DNA of 7,864 nt. Origin: Chloroflexota bacterium (GTDB lineage: Bacteria > Chloroflexota > Anaerolineae > Anaerolineales > Anaerolineaceae). The translations under genes and the position numbers were made by a program. Below, in pieces: positions 6,144 to 7,864 of the stretch. Positions within the stretch are counted from its first letter, which is position 1. Each line of letters starts with the position of its first letter. The notes beneath the pieces are model-generated. The model made no database searches. It had not been told where the DNA came from and was given only the letters and a program-made list of their open reading frames with translations. The DNA lies in assembly GCA_023406965.1 (NCBI GenBank), contig JAEXTI010000472.1, forward strand, positions 1 through 7,864, written 5' to 3'.

Positions 6144-6199
6144 CAATTCGTGCCATTCGTGTAACACTTGCCCTGGATGCAAGTGCCAGGGTTCGTGGA
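6144..6199 (+). repeat. 56-bp exact repeat with 27-bp hairpin insert (type I), copy 1
   Basis: This segment is identical to 6390-6445. It starts CAATTCGTGCC and ends TTCGTGGA. The central part, 6165-6191, contains CACTTG (6165-6170), CCCTGG (6171-6176), CAAGTG (6180-6185) and CCAGGG (6186-6191): two complementary pairs in interleaved order. Removing 6165-6191 leaves a TGTAATTCGTGGA junction identical to an insert-free unit at 6303-6315. Confidence 0.85.
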
Positions 6200-6233
6200 G
6201 AAATTTTCTACTCTTTCCTCTTACCCGCGCCTA

Positions 6234-6271
6234 TTCGCGTCCACCCTGGCAAGGCCAGGGCATTTCGCAGA
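6234..6271 (+). repeat. Repeat unit with short hairpin (type II), copy 2
   Basis: A perfect 7-bp stem, CCCTGGC (6244-6250) with GCCAGGG (6254-6260), closes on AAG between TTCGCGT and TTTCGCAGA. It differs from copy 1 by one extra C, the stem base and one flank base. Confidence 0.72.
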
Positions 6272-6335
6272 TAGCTATCTTCTCTTCTAATTCGCGTAAT
6301 TTGTGTAATTCGTGGAGAAAAATCTCTTCTCTTCC

Positions 6336-6370
6336 TTCCATTCGCGCCAATTAGCGTAATTCGCGGAGAA
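6336..6370 (+). repeat. Insert-free repeat unit, copy 1 of a near-identical pair
   Basis: This 35-bp stretch matches 6466-6500 except at two positions (6346 G/A and 6357 A/T). Its core is CCAATTAGCGTAATTCGCGG and it has no hairpin insert. Confidence 0.7.
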
Positions 6371-6389
6371 AATTTCTTCTCTTCTCCCA

Positions 6390-6445
6390 CAATTCGTGCC
6401 ATTCGTGTAACACTTGCCCTGGATGCAAGTGCCAGGGTTCGTGGA
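6390..6445 (+). repeat. 56-bp exact repeat with 27-bp hairpin insert (type I), copy 2
   Basis: This is base-for-base identical to 6144-6199, 246 bp away, while the flanking repeat material differs. The insert occupies 6411-6437. Confidence 0.85.
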
Positions 6446-6465
6446 AAAATTCTCTTCTTTTTTTC

Positions 6466-6500
6466 TTCCATTCGCACCAATTAGCGTTATTCGCGGAGAA
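6466..6500 (+). repeat. Insert-free repeat unit, copy 2 of a near-identical pair
   Basis: It is 33/35 identical to 6336-6370, 130 bp away. It is followed by a CT-rich tail and a short fragment that ends at the ugd stop codon. Confidence 0.7.
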
Positions 6501-6532
6501 AAATCTCTTCCCTTCCATTCGCGGATAGTCTC

Positions 6533-7864
6533 TTACTTCCCATTCTCGAAATGCGTCATGGCCGGTTTGCCGATCGCATACACATTGAACCCCAGATCAT
6601 ATAGCGCCTTGCGATCCAGAATATTCCGCCCATCGAACACAAACGCCGGGTGCGTCATCGACTTGAACATCCGCGCATAATCCAGCTTCGCATACGCCTT
6701 CCAATCCGTCAGCACCGCAATGGCATGCGCCCCTTCCGCCGCTTTATAGGGGTCCGGCTCAAAAATCACCTTGTCCGCCAGCTTGCCCAAATCGGCGCGC
6801 GCATTCTCCAGCGCATACGGGTCGCTCAACACCACATGCGCCCGCTCTTCCAGCAGCGACCTGCACACCGCCAGCGCCGGCGACTCGCGTGTATCGCCCG
6901 TGTCGGCCTTGAAAGCCGCCCCCAGCAGCGCAATGCGCTTGCCCGCCACCGTGTTGAACATGGCCGTGATCATCTCAGAAACAAAGCGCTGCTGCTGCCA
7001 GTTATTCATCTTAACCACCTGCTCCCAGTACTCCGCGGCCTCGTTCAGCCCGTAATGCTGGCACAGGGACACCAGGTTGAGAATATCCTTCTGGAAGCAC
7101 GACCCGCCAAAGCCCACCCCTGCTTTCAGGAAATTCGGCCCAATGCGCCGGTCCATGCCAATCGCCCTGGCAATCTCGGTCACGTCCGCTTCCGTCTTCT
7201 CGCACAGCGCCGACACCGCGTTGATCGACGACACCCGCTGCGCCAGGAAAGCATTCGCTACCAGCTTCGAAAGCTCGCTGGACCACAACCCCGTGGTCAA
7301 AATCCGCTCGCGCGGAATCCAGGTCGCGTACACGTCCGCCAGCGCCTGCACCGCTTTCCGTCCCGACTCAGTATCGCGCCCGCCGATCAGCACGCGGTCG
7401 GGCTTTTCCATATCATCCACCGCCGTGCCTTCCGCCAGGAACTCCGGATTCGACAGCACATCGAAGTGCAGCCCGCGGTCGTTCGAGTTTAAAATTCGCT
7501 CCATTGCCTCGGCGGTGCGCACCGGCAGCGTGCTTTTTTCCACCACAATCTTCGAATGGCTCGAATTGTCCACAATCTGCCGGGCCGTCTTCTCCCACCA
7601 CTGCAAATCGGCGGCCTTGCCCGCCCCGCGACCAAAGGTCTTGGTCGGCGTGTTCACGCTGACAAAAATGATGTCTGCCTCATCAATGTTCTTGTTGATC
7701 TCGGTAGAGAAGAACAGGTTGCGCCCGCGGGCCGCCTTCACCACGTCCAGCAGCCCCGGCTCGTAGATCGGCAGATCATCGCTCATCCATGCTGCGATCT
7801 TGGCTTCATTGATATCCACCACCACCACGCGGTGTTGCGGGCAGTTCTTAGCAATCACGGCCAT
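6533..7864 (-). CDS. ugd: UDP-glucose 6-dehydrogenase, animal-like type, N-terminus cut by window edge
   Basis: The 443 visible residues belong to the enzyme that oxidises UDP-glucose to UDP-glucuronate with two NAD+ in the cytosol, supplying surface polysaccharide synthesis. NAD-binding domain motifs are VVVVDIN, LPIYEPGL, VSVNTPTKT and EKSTLPVRTAE. The catalytic set is Glu141 (NPEFLAEGTA), Lys200 (SSELSKL), Cys256 and Asp260 (GFGGSCFQKD). The C-terminal UDP-binding domain has GAAFKADTGDTRESPA and FDGRNILD. Compared with human UGDH (Cys276, Lys220, Glu161, Asp280), every one of these is offset by exactly 20 residues. The ATG at 7864-7862 is therefore internal, and about 20 residues carrying the GxGxxG nucleotide-binding motif lie outside the window. 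Many phrases match animal UGDH almost word for word (RGKNLFFST-like RGRNLFFST, NAFLAQR, SINAVSALCE). It lacks the long C-terminal tail of the human protein. No clear terminator follows its TAA at 6535-6533. Confidence 0.95.
   Translation of the reverse strand: MAVIAKNCPQHRVVVVDINEAKIAAWMSDDLPIYEPGLLDVVKAARGRNLFFSTEINKNIDEADIIFVSVNTPTKTFGRGAGKAADLQWWEKTARQIVDNSSHSKIVVEKSTLPVRTAEAMERILNSNDRGLHFDVLSNPEFLAEGTAVDDMEKPDRVLIGGRDTESGRKAVQALADVYATWIPRERILTTGLWSSELSKLVANAFLAQRVSSINAVSALCEKTEADVTEIARAIGMDRRIGPNFLKAGVGFGGSCFQKDILNLVSLCQHYGLNEAAEYWEQVVKMNNWQQQRFVSEMITAMFNTVAGKRIALLGAAFKADTGDTRESPALAVCRSLLEERAHVVLSDPYALENARADLGKLADKVIFEPDPYKAAEGAHAIAVLTDWKAYAKLDYARMFKSMTHPAFVFDGRNILDRKALYDLGFNVYAIGKPAMTHFENGK

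Larger units (their letters stand above)
5977..6530. repeat. Intergenic array of degenerate ATTCG(C/T)G-type repeats
   Basis: The whole spacer between ugd and the GH1 gene is built from units of roughly 35-80 bp. A typical unit has a core such as AATTCG(C/T)G followed by TAATTCG(C/T)GGA, then an A-run and a CT-rich tail (TCTCTTCTCTT). Units on the plus strand begin near 6050, 6086, 6144, 6233, 6289, 6339, 6390 and 6469, with a fragment at 6517. One unit, about 5978-6035, is in the opposite orientation. Four units have hairpin-forming sequence in the core. There is no convincing open frame, tRNA or CRISPR regularity. A perfect 12-bp palindrome AGATAGCTATCT lies at 6269-6280. I cannot name this repeat family. 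Confidence 0.85.

Noticed and set aside
6047..6480. Short open frames on both strands in the repeat spacer
   Set aside because: They translate the repeats themselves, giving recurring phrases such as ARAFRRQ and RITLI; no ribosome-binding sites or family features.
5977..6530. Repeat spacer as a CRISPR array
   Set aside because: Unit lengths and spacings are irregular, units are degenerate and occur in both orientations, and there are no unique spacers of constant length or cas genes.
6650..7492. Plus-strand open frame of 280 codons opposite ugd
   Set aside because: Arginine/histidine-rich antisense shadow of a clearly conserved enzyme.

Overview
This GC-rich window comes from a bacterial chromosome. 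I infer a Chloroflexota-like host, possibly Anaerolineae, because it carries a full-length Elp3 homologue of the kind known from Dehalococcoides, has codons strongly biased to C/G in the third position, and has repeat-rich spacers. The sequence alone does not prove this placement.

Layout. Plus strand: the 3' end of a DUF1963/YwqG-like gene (1-170), then a short spacer with two blocks of 7-bp tandem repeats, then elp3 (318-1925), a radical-SAM/acetyltransferase tRNA-modification enzyme. Everything to the right lies on the minus strand. Reading right to left, these are: a UDP-glucose 6-dehydrogenase cut by the window edge (6533-7864); a spacer of about 560 bp filled with degenerate repeats, some carrying small hairpin inserts; a GH1 beta-glycosidase (4637-5965); a cytoplasmic alpha/beta-hydrolase esterase (3832-4608); a strong intrinsic terminator; an AT-richer Mrr-type restriction endonuclease (2780-3640) with its own predicted promoter; and a second esterase (1909-2769), a lipoprotein paralogue of the first. 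The last gene meets elp3 tail to tail with a 17-nt overlap.

How the parts relate. The GH1 enzyme and the cytoplasmic esterase sit 28 nt apart and probably form a two-gene operon acting on (perhaps acylated) glycosides. The Mrr gene and lipoprotein esterase form a second unit, with the esterase ribosome-binding site lying across the Mrr stop codon. The AT-rich Mrr gene therefore sits between two recent esterase paralogues, as expected if a defence gene was inserted into a tandem duplication. The UGD enzyme makes UDP-glucuronate for surface polysaccharide and resembles animal UGDH unusually closely.

The least explained part is the 5977-6530 spacer. It is a mosaic of ATTCG(C/T)G-type repeat units in both orientations. 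Two units carry an identical 27-bp insert with interleaved complementary segments, and two others carry a related, shorter hairpin.
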